Shown here: positions 45,950-58,430 of the stretch, one piece after another
Numbering within the stretch: position 1 is the first letter of the stretch
Layout of the letters: each line of letters starts with the position of its first letter
NCBI GenBank assembly: GCA_932294295.1
Contig: OW028581.1
Span: forward strand, 14,854,162 to 14,918,161
Source: Alitta virens
Taxonomy: Eukaryota; Annelida; Polychaeta; Phyllodocida; Nereididae
Direction of reading: 5' to 3'
Length of the DNA stretch: 64,000 nt
The notes under the pieces: model-generated
Seen by the model: only the letters and a program-made list of their open reading frames with translations
What the model was told of the DNA's origin: nothing
Database searches by the model: none
Position numbers and translations under genes: made by a program

Positions 45950-47960
45950 ATACAATGATACAATGGTTACATGTGAGACATGAAGATATGTACACCCGAA
46001 AATGTCCATGTACAACAGAGAGGCCGAGTTGCACATAACATTTGAGGGTGTACATATCTCATGTCTCACAATGTAACCATTGTGTAACTGTTTTGTACCA
46101 CTAAACCCTATCCAGAAATAAAAATTTCTCTACTGTTATTTTATTGCCCCCATTACAATTCACTGGAAAAAAAAAACAGTGCTCCATCTACAATTCATCT
46201 AATTGATTAAATAACACATGGGGATAGATGATCACTGTAACTTTCAAAAAATTGTTTGAATTTTTTAAAGCGGGCGAAAACTGACAAAGTTATTCAATAA
46301 ATGTACTAGTAAGTCAGATCAGAGAAACGCCTGCAGTCGCTGGATTTATGATTTATACTTTAGCCCCCCCCCCCCCCTTTCTGGCTGCCTACCAATCGCA
46401 GAGAGGCATGGCTCATATACAGTACCTAACTTGATGTACATGAGGATTTGTAAAACGGCATACCTAATGCTAAATTGGTGAGTGGTACAAAGGCATTTGT
46501 TATATCATACATGTGTAAATGCAATATATCATCAACTTCACGTAGTGCTCCTAACTTAGGATAGAAATAGTTGAAAGTTATAGGGTGGATGGACTTGATT
46601 CGAGCTGGACCCAATTCCAGCCACTTTTGATTTCTTCCTTTTTCTGTGTTCCCATGGGTCAAATTGTGCCAAAATTGGCAAATTATATATTTTGTTAATG
46701 TTTTCTTGGGCATTGACATGTTCTGAGATTCTATGAGGCCTTAGATAAACGTCATTTTGCGATTCAATCTGTCTGAATTCCAGATGGCATTTGAGAAGAA
46801 AACATTTCTGGTTTGAAACAGAATGGAAAGACAGTTAAACTATTTTCAACTTGAAGATAAACTCATTTAATGGCATAATTATAACAACCTGTGTTGCTTC
46901 ATTAGTCAAATACATGCAATAACTTCTCAAATGGAAGCATTCACTCCTATTCTCTTACAATGTTTTTAATATGATGAGATTCAGATAAGTATGTCAAATG
47001 AACCTAATTCCATTGGCTTTAGAAATTATCCTAAACACTAGCTTACACATAGAAAATAAAAGGAAAACTATAACCTTAGCTATGAAATATGATAATAATG
47101 GCTTACAATACAAGTTGTTTAAACCCAACATTTTACACTTTCAGATTTTAAATTATTCTAACATAAATGTGATAAAATGCATGTAAAAAACAAGTCTGTT
47201 TTAGGCCTACTACTCAATTCCAACTTATTTCCCAAGTATGTCCAGGAATTACAATATTTTGATGGAAGTTAACCGCACTCTGATTTGGGGCTGGAGTTTG
47301 ATCCATCCACCCTATAGGGATAACATTGTACCCTTTGTCATCTGATGTCCAAAACAATATATATTCTATTTATCATACTTACGAAAAAACAGGAGAAAAA
47401 ATATGTTCCAAACAGTATTCCTCATGTTAGGTCCAGTGGTTTATATGAGGCTATTATACATCTCTAATGTTTAATGTTGCATTTGCTAAATATAAGGACT
47501 TTATCCTGTACCTATGCTACACGATTTCCAGAATTGAACATAGTTTTACAAAGGTAGGGGAAGTCAAGGCATGGTGGACACCTTAAATTTAGATTTCATC
47601 TGATTTCTTTCCTTGCCTCCCTGAAGCAGGAAGCTCAACAATGTTTTGTATTGATGAAATACAACTAACTGTACGGTCACTACACTTTTCGACAGAAAAC
47701 TCGTTTTAAAAAAGTTAGACTTACCAATTAATTCAGTTTCTTGAAGCACAATTAATTCTGCTCATATGAATATAATTATTATATATATAGCAACTGTCAA
47801 CGCATAACACCCAATCAAGAAAAAAAGACAATAATAGTAAATTATTGAGGTATCTGGGTATTATCACGATTAGCTGCCATGATTTAAAGCGGTGTAGTGG
47901 TAAATAAATCATTAGATTACTAGTGAATCAAACCTTCATTCCTTGGAAATGCAATAGATA
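45950..47960. other. Gene-poor stretch right of the satellite
   Basis: An inverted pair around 45955-46085 (ACAATGGTTACATGTGAGAC against GTCTCACAATGTAACCATTG) forms a hairpin. A C homopolymer is near 46364-46377. Related blocks at about 46575-46640 and 47275-47320 (GTCCATCCACCCTATA-type, inverted) indicate a dispersed repeat. No gene supported. Confidence 0.45.
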
Positions 47961-47969
47961 CAAAACAAA

Positions 47970-48046
47970 CCAGATGGCATTCCAAATCGTTTCAATGTCG
48001 GCGTGATGTCAATATGATGTTGTAACGATTTGGAATGTTATACGGG
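47970..48046. mobile_element. MITE family A, internally deleted copy 6
   Basis: CCAGATGGCATTCCAAATCG left end, CGATTTGGAATGTTATACGG right end. Only 77 bp. Confidence 0.8.
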
Positions 48047-48501
48047 AAATGATTTGGTATGGAGAATAAAATTATTAGGATAGCATCCTGTGCAAAATTC
48101 ATGTGCTAGATTTCAACTGGAAGCTGCTAAAATATGAGATATATCAATGACCATTACAGCGATGAAAAACAGCGATGCACATAAAATTCGGTAAGCTGCC
48201 TTTTTCAGCCCTTAGTAAGTATTCATTTGACTTACTGAGGAAATCAAATCGAAAAATAAAGTTACTATAAGTTACAGTTCTTTTACTATGCACTTTCTAA
48301 TTGATTTTGTTGCTCACAAAACCAATCATTGCCCCGGGGCCCATCTTGCCCAGACTTGGCCTACTTCACACATACTAGATCCTGTAAAATATGAAATGAA
48401 CAAGTCTGCGGTGGTGAATTCTGCACAAGGAAGTGACAGTCTATAATATGTATTTGTAACAGTATGGGGGGAGTTGCAGTTAAAGTGAAAGGTTCGTATA
48501 A

Positions 48502-48626
48502 CCCAAATAGCATTCCAAATTGGCCCAGCATCGTTTCCATATATGTATAGGCAGCTGTCGTTACAACATCGTACTAACATCGCTGACATCGCACCGACAT
48601 TGAAATGATTTGGAATGCTATCTGGG
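48502..48626. mobile_element. MITE family A, copy 7
   Basis: CCCAAATAGCATTCCAAATT start, TTTGGAATGCTATCTGGG end. Confidence 0.9.
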
Positions 48627-48889
48627 AATATAATAACATCCTATCGTGCTTTGTAGTACCTGTTTTCATCGTTTATATTGATTTGCTAACTTATTATTTC
48701 CAGACAAAGTTCAAAACTTAAACACTTGATTTGTACTCCTCTGCATAACTGTAATCTTGTGTGAATGCCTATATTGAATGTACCAATATGATCGTCAAGA
48801 AAACACAAGTAGTCATGTTTTATGAAGCCTCAGAATACATATAGTGAGTGTATTAAATGACACTTTCCAAAGGGGTTATTCCTTGTTGG

Positions 48890-49270
48890 CCTTATATGTG
48901 TTGGACTGGGTTCAAACCCAGCCAGGACATAGAGCAACTGGGCAGATACCCCTTGAACCCTGACTACTCAGTCCCTTGATAACTCCAGCCTCCACTAGGT
49001 GGAGCTTACGCTAAAGCGTTTCGCGATTGCACTCCCCCCTAACTGCAGAATTGAGAAATTAGCCTCTGGTGTTCAGAGAGCCTGGAACCCACTGCTTCAC
49101 GCCACCCAGGGGCACTTGGCTATAGGCAGTGATGGTCTATTGTAGAATGCTAGACCAAAGAAGCTGAAATGGCTGCACACTGGATGCATACTACCCAGGA
49201 AGTTGAGAAAGGCTCAAGCTAGAACAGGTTTATAATGTCGGCTTTGGTGGAGGATAGCAGCCACAAAACC
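48890..49270. repeat. Interspersed repeat of unknown class
   Basis: The block GCATACTACCCAGGAAGTTG then AGAAAGGCTCAAGCTAGAAC resembles GTATGCTCCCCAGGGACCTG then AGAAAGGCTCAAGTTTGATC at 53110-53150. GGGTTCAAACCCAGCC near the left end could be a B-box relic. Confidence 0.5.
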
Positions 49271-49399
49271 CAAATACCTATTTCATGCTTTTATGTGGGC
49301 CAGATACCTGCCCCTTCGTCTTCTTCCTCACAGGTACCTTCAGGTACCACTGAGTCTGGCAGTGTAGCCCCACAGTCTTCCTAATGTAAGCCTGCGTGG

Positions 49400-50790
49400 T
49401 TTGATTGGTATTTAGCTTTTTTGTATATAAATAAGCTCCAACCTCAGTGTGGTATAGCGAACAGCCTTACGTATTTTTTGTATTAATCGTGACTCTAAAT
49501 TTTAGCTTTACTTATGCTATTTTACCTTTATGTTATGTCTTTATATGAAGATTTTATATATTATATCTCTCCATTTGAAGGCTGAATAAGAATAGAATAA
49601 AATCAAACTTACTGTTTGAAAAGCAATTCAGCGTTTTGAAACAGAAGTGTCATTTTGAATGCTGTTTAAACTAATTTAAGACCATGCAATAAGCGAATTG
49701 GAGGAGACAGACAGACAGACAGACAGTCTGGCACCCTTCGGTCAAACACAGATGCAATGATGCTAGTCAAGTGTGCTGTTACAACTAATGAAGGTTCGCA
49801 GCAATCTAACATAAAAAGGAAAGGTGGAATTTTCTTTGAGATACATAAATACACTCATACAGAATTTACGAATGTTATGAAGCTGAATTTATGTACTCGC
49901 AACATAACTGCAAGGTTACCTGCACTCGCCCTGCCCCGCAATGCACTCCTCGATATTTCAAGCAAATAGGTCAACAACAGATATTTCAGATGTGATAATT
50001 TATAGTAGGGTAATGTTACATAACTTGTGCAAATACAAACTCACCTTCATGACATATTGCAGTGCTGGTGTAGTTGTGAATATTTAAATGGTTTTCATAA
50101 TCTTATACCAGATATCATCATAATTTGCTGAAATTAAGCCTGGTTAACATTCCATTTAAAAAATCATGAAATATCAAGCAGCCAGAAGAAATTGGTAAAA
50201 ATATTAATCTTTATAAAAGTTATTTTCGGAAATCACTTTGTATTGCACGTAACTCATTGGTAAATGATTATTCACTGAGTATTCAGAAATGAAAGTTTTC
50301 AAATGGACAGCCAAAAATTACTATCCACATGTAAGAAGTGGAAAATATAGCATTTTCTGAAAATCAAGACTTTTTTTATTTGCATTAATTTGAAAAATGC
50401 CAATGATATGAATAAAATTTCTCCAATATTACAACTTTATGACTAAAAAATGGTTTAACAATGGTGATACAACAAATTATAGCCATACATATACTGAGAT
50501 TGCCTGATCAAAGGAATTTAGCATGCATATTATGACATAATACAATGATTTAATTGTCTGTATCTTTTGTCAAATACCCTAAACTATTCCTCCGGAAAAT
50601 CTTTTGATGGGTATATGTGCCATTTTTGTCCTGTCCAGAATTAAAGTTGGCATATTTGCTTGCAAAGTCCATGGAGTGCCAATATTTCAGCAAGGCGCTG
50701 TACTTTATCCAGTAAAATCTCATAAGCCTGAGGAATTCTTTTATTGAAAGGGTTATGTGAATAGTTTACTGCAGGGAAGAGAGATTATTT
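49400..50790. other. Gene-poor stretch
   Basis: A short (GACA)n tract is at about 49707-49726. No gene or recognisable element otherwise. Confidence 0.4.
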
Positions 50791-50796
50791 AAGCTT

Positions 50797-50915
50797 CCCA
50801 GATAGCATTCCAAATCGGGCCAGCGTCATTTCTATATAGGCCACCATCGGTACAGCATCGGTTTGATGTCGTCAATGTCACCCCAACGCTGAAACGATTT
50901 GGAATGCAATCTGGG
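50797..50915. mobile_element. MITE family A, copy 8
   Basis: CCCAGATAGCATTCCAAATC start, GATTTGGAATGCAATCTGGG end. Confidence 0.9.
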
Positions 50916-51017
50916 TTATATTGTCTGGGTTTCCAATTTTATTGAAAGCCAAAGTAATCATCACGAGACATGGTTAGTTTGTGAATTTAATGCTGGTGTA
51001 CCAAGTAGATATTTTTG

Positions 51018-51402
51018 GTGTCAGCGTTATGTACAATGTTTAATACAATCTATCTGATTAGTGTCAATATAATGCACAATGTATAAAATACAATCTATCT
51101 GATTAGTGTCAATGTAATGTACAATGTATTATACAATCTATCTTATTAGTGTCAATGTAGTGTATAATGTATAATATAATCTATCTGATTAGTGTCAATG
51201 TAATGTACAATGTATAATACAATCTATCTGATTAGTGTCAATGTACAATGTATAATACAATCTATCTGATTAGTGTCAATGTAATGCATAATGTACAATA
51301 CAATCTATCTGATTAGTGTCAATATAATGCATAATGTATAAAATATAATCTATCTGATTAGTGTCAGTGTAGTGTATAATGTATAATATAATCTATCTGA
51401 TC
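51018..51402. repeat. 43-bp tandem repeat, about 9 units
   Basis: Units begin GTGTCARYGTAATG and end AATCTATCTGATTA. Starts are at 51018, 51061, 51106, 51149, 51192, 51235, 51273, 51316 and 51361. Lengths are 38-45 bp and copies are diverged, unlike the 49-bp satellite. Confidence 0.92.
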
Positions 51403-51704
51403 AAAATTCATTGATGTATACAGGTTTTTTTTTTCTAGGAATTGCAGCTGAATCAGATTAATTATTATTTATGTAAATTTTATCATCGACTGGAAATTGA
51501 GGCATATACTGTTATTCGATTGCATGCTCTAATATTTGGATAGAACACTATTTGTTGGCTTGTCTAAAGAGTTGTAATTATTTGCCAGAATTAGGAAATT
51601 GTGTCGAAGTAAGAAATAAAATTTAATAATAGCAGTCTTTGTCATAGGTTGTTTACTCATTTAATGAAAATCTTATAAACTGATAAAAAATTAAATGATA
51701 AGGC

Positions 51705-51995
51705 TGGAAGTCTACCCATATTGGATTTACCCATTGATGAGGACTTTTACTTGCCTCAGCATTGACATCGAGTACAAGCCACCACCAATTTTACATTTCA
51801 CGCGATTGACATCCAGCTTGGATGTAGCTTTTTTAAACTTTTGAAACCTTGAAATGTATTCATCTTATGAACAGTAGTACAAAATTACAAACATGTATCT
51901 ATGTTACCACAAAGAGTGCTTGGGCCTGGCTTAGAACTTGGAACCTGGCCTATGTTACAATGCTTAACCACTGCGCCACACAGTTGCTAGTAATG
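51705..51995 (-). mobile_element. tRNA-derived SINE (family 2-like body, different head)
   Basis: The minus strand starts TGTGTGGCGCAGTGGTTAAG (A box) with GGTTCCAAGTTC (B box). The body has the family-2 landmarks GACATCCAGCTTGGATG (plus strand) and TTTTACTTGCCTCAGCATTG. Confidence 0.65.
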
Positions 51996-51999
51996 CATG

Positions 52000-53090
52000 G
52001 TGTTACCAACCCTTCTACAATGGTCAAATGACTGAGTTGAGAAACCAGTTTGCTGAGGGCTTGCTATGAAGTAAAAATCTGCGATCAACAGAAAGTCAGA
52101 CTTCTCTCCAATGCTAATAAAATAATGCTAATAGAATAATGAAATCTTAAGTGTTTATTTATTTGTTTATTTTGTTGGACTTATTTACAACTCAGACACT
52201 TGCATTATTTTATTGTAAACTGACTAGTATTGATCCTCATATGCAAAACACACTACCATTGTAATATATATTATGGTCCAAACTACTGCACACTATTTGA
52301 GTAAATGTTTGATATTGTTGTGACAAAAATTGTGAAACGAAATTACTCAGGCACCTGCAGTTAATCGGCTTTATCAGTTTATATATTAAAAATTTCGTAT
52401 TGTGGCAGATTTTTCACACTTTCAGTATTAGATTGGCTGTACAGCTATGGCCAATGAACTTGGTCAACTCCTGATTCAGGAAATATCCAATTGTATCTAG
52501 GTATATGAATTTCTTAGCTAAAAACTCATTAATCTATAAGTATCAGCGAGATGGCGTATCATCGTAGACCATATGTAAAACACGAAGGGCGATTACGTAA
52601 AATGCGAAGATCGGGGGCAAGGAGCGAAACAAGATTATGGCTTCATATAAATGCACTTGTGTATAACTATCTTTTAGAGAAGAAATTATTTGCCAAATGG
52701 GAAATTATTTGCCAAATTTGAAAGAAATGTACAAACTGTCAGGTCAGGCATCAGTCAGGCATCAGTCAGGCACACGTGGATCGCTCGTGGATTGCCCATG
52801 CATCGCTCGTGGATCGCCCGTGGATCGCCCGTGGATCACCCTTAGATCGCCATTACTAATCTTCTTGACATGCTGTAATTTTTCCACAATCATCATTTTC
52901 ATGTAGTGAATCGGCAATTTCAAGTGCTGCTTCTTAACAATTTTAATTTTATCACTGAATGACTTAGTCGTCGCAGATAAAACATAATATTACTCATTTT
53001 CAATGATATGAAATGCTGATATTTGGCACTGAATCATGTATACTGTCCAGAAAATATTTATTCAACCTGTTTAAAAATACCACGAAAACT
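52000..53090. other. Gene-poor stretch with a short GGATCGCCCGT repeat
   Basis: At about 52740-52860 CAGTCAGGCAT and TGGATCGCCCG / TGGATCGCTCG units recur every 10-14 bp, resembling family R motifs. Otherwise nothing is supported. Confidence 0.45.
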
Positions 53091-53238
53091 AGCAGGACTG
53101 CTGCCATGCTAGTATGCTCCCCAGGGACCTGAGAAAGGCTCAAGTTTGATCAGGTCTGCCAAGGGTGTAGTTGTAAAGTTGGTAGAGTATGCCCATTACA
53201 TAACTAAAGACTCTAAACCCCAGACACATTTACATTTA

Positions 53239-53625
53239 CCCAGATAGCATCTGAGATCATTTAGACATCCGCCCAATGCGGGCAACATTGGACCACCATC
53301 GGACCACCATCGGACCACCATCGGACCACCATCGGACCACCATCGGACCACCATCGGACCACCATCGGACCACCATCGGACCACCATCGGACCACCATCG
53401 GACCACCATCGGACCACCATCGGACCACCATCGGACCACCATCGGACCACCATCGGACCACCATCGGACCACCATCGGACCACCATCGGACCACCATCGG
53501 ACCACCATCGGACCACCATCGGACCACCATCGGACCACCATCGGACCACCATCGGACCATCATCGGACCACCATCGGACCACCATCGGGCCCACATCAGG
53601 CTGAAGTAGCGTGTTACCATTAATT
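53239..53625. repeat. 11-bp minisatellite inside a MITE-A-related element
   Basis: The unit CCACCATCGGA repeats about 27 times between 53285 and 53590 with almost no change. The left flank begins CCCAGATAGCATCTGAGATC, matching the first 12 bases of the MITE-A end, and the right flank has GGGCCCACATCAGGCTGAAG. Because three units make 33 bp, frames on both strands stay open through it; these are not genes. Confidence 0.93.
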
Positions 53626-53699
53626 TCCATTTTGTATGGGAAAACAATTGTTATTTCGAGTATTTCATCAGATTAAGGTCTGGGATAAGTCAGGGGTTG

Positions 53700-54500
53700 A
53701 ATTCTGAATAAAACATAAAGAATAGGGCATAAGATCTCTGTCGTCCATTCCTGAGCATTATGGAAAGTGCATGTGCTTGCAACCCTTTGAATTACTGGTC
53801 TCCCTTGTTTTTGCCTCTCAAGACTTTTTGTTAACAATGTAATTTGTGTCCTTGCCCTTAAATTGACTTTACATGTCACTCAAGCAAGGTAAACTGTGAT
53901 GTACCAAGACTATGTTTGAATCTGATTTGGCTGCACTTCCTCACATTTGGCAGTAAGAGTTATACTTTATGCCACTAATTATGTGAACAAGAATAGGTAT
54001 GTAAATATTATAATATTATATAATATTTTTCGTTTTTTGCTCATCCATATAGCAACAATGATAATGTTTACTCATTGAGTACAAATGCAAATTTACATCA
54101 AAACTGACTCATAAAATTTACACTTAATATGGCTCATGTCTACACAAGTGAATTGATCTTATTCAGAGTAATAAATTTTGTTTGCTCTATTTTATATTTT
54201 GTCTATTTTCACTCTGACTATTTCAACTTTTTAAGCCAAAACCAAGTCTTTGTTCAGTTGAACTTTAAACATCTGTACTTGTGTGCACGTACTTACAATA
54301 ATTCTTATATATTTTATTTTCTACTTTTCCATGATCCCATTCTTTCGGTATCTATGACTATACAAAACAAGCAAATTTATCCAATTCAGTAATGACTGGC
54401 TTAATGGTTGTCTAACATAAGAGTTATTTACCATCGAAAATTATTCTTAAAGTCACCTGAAGAAGAGGTTTTGCAAAATGATAATTAGACCAATGTTAAT
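53700..54500. other. Intergenic, no gene seen
   Basis: AT-rich, with a TATTATAATATTATATAATA tract near 54006. No domain or splice support for the short open frames. Confidence 0.4.
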
Positions 54501-54509
54501 TATAGTATT

Positions 54510-54662
54510 CATGGCCAAATGTACCCCGTGCGTTTTCCATGAGAAGTATAAACGCAGGGAAAACGCATGGTTTTTGCCTAATCATAATGAGGTGCAAACC
54601 ATGCGTTTTCCATGCTGCTTTCCAAACGCATGGAAAACGCACGTGGCACATTTGGCCATGTA
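54510..54662. mobile_element. Hairpin MITE, family B, copy 2
   Basis: Ends CATGGCCAAATGTACCCCGT and GTGGCACATTTGGCCATG. Internal GCGTTTTCCATG and its complement pair. Confidence 0.88.
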
Positions 54663-54774
54663 GCATTGAAATTACTTGGTTTTTATGGGAGAAGAATTTC
54701 GAGATCATGTAAACATGCAAGTTGATTTGTAATATTTCTTACCAAATATGGAATGTGAGTTTTCAAATAGCAAT

Positions 54775-54891
54775 CCCAGACAGCATTCCAAATTGGGCCA
54801 GCGTCATTTCTATATAAGCCACCGTCGGTACAGCATCGTTTACGTCGCCAACGTTGCGCCAACGCTGAAACGATTTGGAATGCTATCTGGG
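54775..54891. mobile_element. MITE family A, copy 9
   Basis: CCCAGACAGCATTCCAAATT start, GATTTGGAATGCTATCTGGG end. Confidence 0.9.
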
Positions 54892-55333
54892 ATTCTCCTC
54901 ATTTGTTTTTTCTTTTTTTTTTTGTTAATTAAGAGACTTAGTAGGTTACAGCTTTACCAAATTTGGTGTAAATAAGGCAAAACGCCACTGAAGGAGTGCA
55001 AAACGTTATGTTAGCTAAAGTGATTATATTATTTCTAAATATGGACATAATTATCCTTGACCTTATATGGTGACGTTAGCTGGGCGACTGATCTCAATAT
55101 GTCACCCCCGCGGAAATGGGAGATTCATGTTTTAAGCCTGGGGTACAAAAAGTGTAATTTCGGAAGGTAGCAGTTACGAGTAAGACTTTCGATACCTCAG
55201 GCAGTAAAAAGTGTGCACTAACAATACATATACCTCTGTAGCTGACATGACTTTCCAGTATGTACAATGTAAGATCATATAAAGGATTAGCTAAGTTGGT
55301 GGTAATTCAGATTATATTTATTACAAGTCATAC

Positions 55334-56752
55334 TTAATCTAAAAACATGTAGGAACCTTTAACAAACAAAACACCAATTGGTACATTGTAGAATGTTGAA
55401 AAATTTGAACAATAAGCTGGATTAATGTGAACAGAACCATTCTGAATTTGTATACTCTCCATCAGACTAGCATGGTGTTTTTTCACATCAGGTTTACAAA
55501 CAGACTGCAAGACATGCATGCGACACACATTTCTTTGAACTTTTGATCGTAAGTTCATGAGAGCGCATGTCACTGCGTCGAGAGTGAAAAGCTCACTCCA
55601 AGGCTGGGCATCAATTGTTATCATCAAACGTCCTTCACCCGTTTCCAAATTTCCCGCCATTTCAAATATAGTCGTTGTATTATCACAAACTTTAGCCATG
55701 ACGTCATTGCAGAAATTTTCGATTGTTTTCTTCATCACCTTAAAGTTACCCAATTCATTCCAGAAATCCATGGGTGCTCCAGATAATGTACCCAGGAACT
55801 TTTTGGCAAAATGATCATAGAGCTTATAGTCAGCCGCACTCCATTTCTCATGAGTATTCCGTAGCGTATTGTCATATGCTGAATTTTTGGATGAATAAGA
55901 CCGGACACGGAGACTGATGTATGCTATATCTTCGACTGCCCAACACAACTTTCGACGCAGAAAGATCAACGACTCATCAAAATATTCAGTGATCATGACA
56001 ATGTGGAATGTCTCTTCAACAGATTTTATCAAATTGTCTACTAGTGTCATGTTATCTAAATCTGCATGAGTTATACCAAGTTGTCCGCAGATTTGGGACC
56101 TAGCTTTTCTTGCTATCAAGTATTCGTGCTTTCTGTATTCCTGGCTGTAATTCTTGAGATTCTGAAGGAAATATTGTACAGGATCAGGCTTATCTATTTC
56201 TAGTTGTTTCGCAAGTTCAAATTCTTTGAAAAATGACTTAAACTGAGCCATTGGATGACGTAAACTAGTGATGTATATTGTATCATTTGTTAAAATATTT
56301 GATACAGATCTTCCATCACTCACATTAAACCTTATATGTTCTGTTAAAATGTTGTATGGTGTCTGTTTCTCTTCTGGCAGTGATGCAATGGCTTTCATAT
56401 CTATTTCTGAAGCAAATAAGTCATGGTACAAGGGAACTATTTTCAGATAGTTCCGCACTGCGTAGCGATACAAAATGGAGGCCATTGTTGAAGATCCCGT
56501 CTTATAAGTCTTCAGGTAGAAAACATTTTGTTTCGGCTGACAGTTCGATGACTCAAAATTGTCATAATATTTAGTTGTTCTTGGTGTGTCCTTGCTTCCA
56601 ACAGTTAAATCGGTTATTTCATCATTTCGAAATTTTTGATGATTTACTGCGGAGTCAACAGTGAAGTTGCATTCTTTTAATACTATCACCAAAAATATTC
56701 CAATAGCGAGAGACATCACTAATCTTAAGCGAATGTTGTTACGTTTCTGCAT
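55334..56752 (-). CDS. Galactose-3-O-sulfotransferase family protein, intact
   Basis: Single coding exon of 472 residues. A short basic start (MQKRNNIRLR) and one membrane anchor (LVMSLAIGIFLVIVL) mark a type II Golgi enzyme. The PAPS-binding 5' phosphosulfate loop is YLKTYKTGSSTMASILYRY and the 3' phosphate site is YITSLRHPMAQFKSF. The rest matches the Gal3ST/cerebroside sulfotransferase family (family knowledge), which transfers sulfate from PAPS to the 3-OH of galactose on glycolipids or glycans. Many N-glycosylation sequons are present. TTTCAG lies directly before the ATG, so a 5' UTR intron is likely. A related gene in the same orientation lies at the right edge, indicating a local cluster. 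Substrate cannot be predicted. Confidence 0.93.
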   Translation of the reverse strand: MQKRNNIRLRLVMSLAIGIFLVIVLKECNFTVDSAVNHQKFRNDEITDLTVGSKDTPRTTKYYDNFESSNCQPKQNVFYLKTYKTGSSTMASILYRYAVRNYLKIVPLYHDLFASEIDMKAIASLPEEKQTPYNILTEHIRFNVSDGRSVSNILTNDTIYITSLRHPMAQFKSFFKEFELAKQLEIDKPDPVQYFLQNLKNYSQEYRKHEYLIARKARSQICGQLGITHADLDNMTLVDNLIKSVEETFHIVMITEYFDESLIFLRRKLCWAVEDIAYISLRVRSYSSKNSAYDNTLRNTHEKWSAADYKLYDHFAKKFLGTLSGAPMDFWNELGNFKVMKKTIENFCNDVMAKVCDNTTTIFEMAGNLETGEGRLMITIDAQPWSELFTLDAVTCALMNLRSKVQRNVCRMHVLQSVCKPDVKKHHASLMESIQIQNGSVHINPAYCSNFSTFYNVPIGVLFVKGSYMFLD

Positions 56753-56824
56753 CTGAAATCATACAGTAACATACTATTAATTCAAGGCTGATGAAAAGGT
56801 TAAGTTCTTGATATTTTGTATGGT

Positions 56825-57010
56825 TGGATCCCTGGCCCAGGCACTCTTCATGAGCTACATCCCAGCTTGATTTCTATAGCATGGGACGTTAAATTGCCTT
56901 GTACACGGTGTCTATGCTGAGGCAAGTAAAAGAACACACCCTTGGAGTAAGCATGCAACTTGGTGTGGACTCTAAGCTTTATTATCTCACCATTATGTCT
57001 GCCTCTGTCA
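56825..57010 (+). mobile_element. SINE family 2, head-truncated
   Basis: CTCTTCATGAGCTACATCCC, GTCTATGCTGAGGCAAGTAA and TCTCACCATTATGTCTG blocks. Confidence 0.7.
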
Positions 57011-57069
57011 GCTGGTTGTATAAGCTGACTGTGAAAGCTCCGCACCCAGTAGCATTGAGACATTGAACA

Positions 57070-58090
57070 TAGTTAGTTTAATAGGTGGCATCACCAAAAA
57101 ATTTTGAACTTTTACAATTGTGTAGTGTTAATTCACATTAGACAGTGTTGATTTCAGTTTACCATAAACAAGCAGAGTTACATTAACCAAAAAATCCTCA
57201 AGAAGTATCTCAGTAACTTAGGTTTCCTGTGCGAAATATGACTTATTCCCCCCAATAACAGAATAATTATACTTAATTAAACATTGCTTTGAAATCAAAA
57301 TTAAAACGTTCCTATTTCATTAATTTTAATTCATATTTTTATTTGTGTCAAGTTGATTCAATTATTGGTCACATTTTCATTTTTAGCTTTTTTAAATCTT
57401 AAAGCGCCTCTGAATAGTAAGTGTAATCCTGTAACATTTTATCCTAAAAAATCAGTGTGCAGTTTGAGGAAATATTTGTCAATAGGACATTTACACATAT
57501 TCCACAATAGGAAAAACAATCAATCTATATAATATACAAATTCATTGTTTGAATAGGCCTATACCATGGGAAAATTCCAGAAATACTCAAAAGCAATAGA
57601 ACATTTACATTCTTTCACAACAGAGAAAGAAATCAATTACAAATATCAAAACCACATTGACTTACCATCATTGTGAAATGTGATGATGGAATGCCCAGAT
57701 CTGATCTGATGAGTTTTAAGCTGTTCAAACTGTTTTTTTTTTCTCACATAAATGGCCATTGACAAGTTTTCAGCGTTAATTCGTTAGCATAGGTGCAACA
57801 TATGGTTATTATCTGACATCAAATATGCAAATATTTTTTCTTCCCTAGCAAATATTCATCACCACATATGCTGAAGCCATTAATTATAGCATTTTGCCAC
57901 ATTTTGTATCAACATAACGGAAATGTATACCACTCTCCAAAAATAATTATAAAAATATAATTTTTATTTAACAACTCAAGTCTGACGATGTTTTAAATTT
58001 GGACAGAGTTGCCATTTAATTAATCACACACAAAGAAGGTTTGACCCACAGACAGGAAGCTCAAATACAAAATACATGACTACTCTAGTG
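57070..58090. other. Region upstream of the sulfotransferase, no gene seen
   Basis: AT-rich sequence. It may hold the promoter and a 5' UTR exon of the gene at 55334-56752, but no motif could be fixed. Confidence 0.35.
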
Positions 58091-58094
58091 CACA

Positions 58095-58298
58095 GGGTGG
58101 TGGTGGTGGTGGTGGTGGTGGTGGATTAGGGCTTTACGTCCTGTATTTCTGCACCTGATGGGCTAATTATGACAGGTAGGGACCATGGCAATGAGACGAA
58201 GGATGAAACAGTCATCCAACTTAGGCTCGACCAGGAATTGAACCCGGAACCCAGTGGTTGGAAGCCCAGAGTGCTACCACTGAGCTAGGCCCCCACCC
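58095..58298 (-). mobile_element. SINE family 1 with (GGT)n tail
   Basis: Full copy with the A box at the right end (GGGGGCCTAGCTCAGTGGTA on the minus strand) and an expanded (ACC)n/(GGT)n tail at the left. The flanking CTCTAGTG repeat (58084 and 58300) is a likely target-site duplication. Confidence 0.88.
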
Positions 58299-58330
58299 TC
58301 TCTAGTGGATGGGGTTTCTTACACCTATTT

Positions 58331-58333
<3 letters not shown>

Positions 58334-58419
<86 letters not shown>

Positions 58420-58430
58420 TTCTATCTCTC
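58334..58430. repeat. (CT)n microsatellite
   Basis: Almost pure CT run of about 85 bp, then imperfect. Open frames through it are low-complexity artefacts. Confidence 0.95.

Noticed and set aside
46426..46719. 97-codon minus-strand open frame
   Set aside because: No domain or splice context, and part of it matches, inverted, a block near 47275-47320, so it is probably a repeat.
53196..53647. Overlapping open frames on both strands encoding Trp/Arg/Pro/Gly-rich or His/Thr-rich repeats
   Set aside because: They follow automatically from an 11-bp unit lacking stops in several frames; the repeat explains them.
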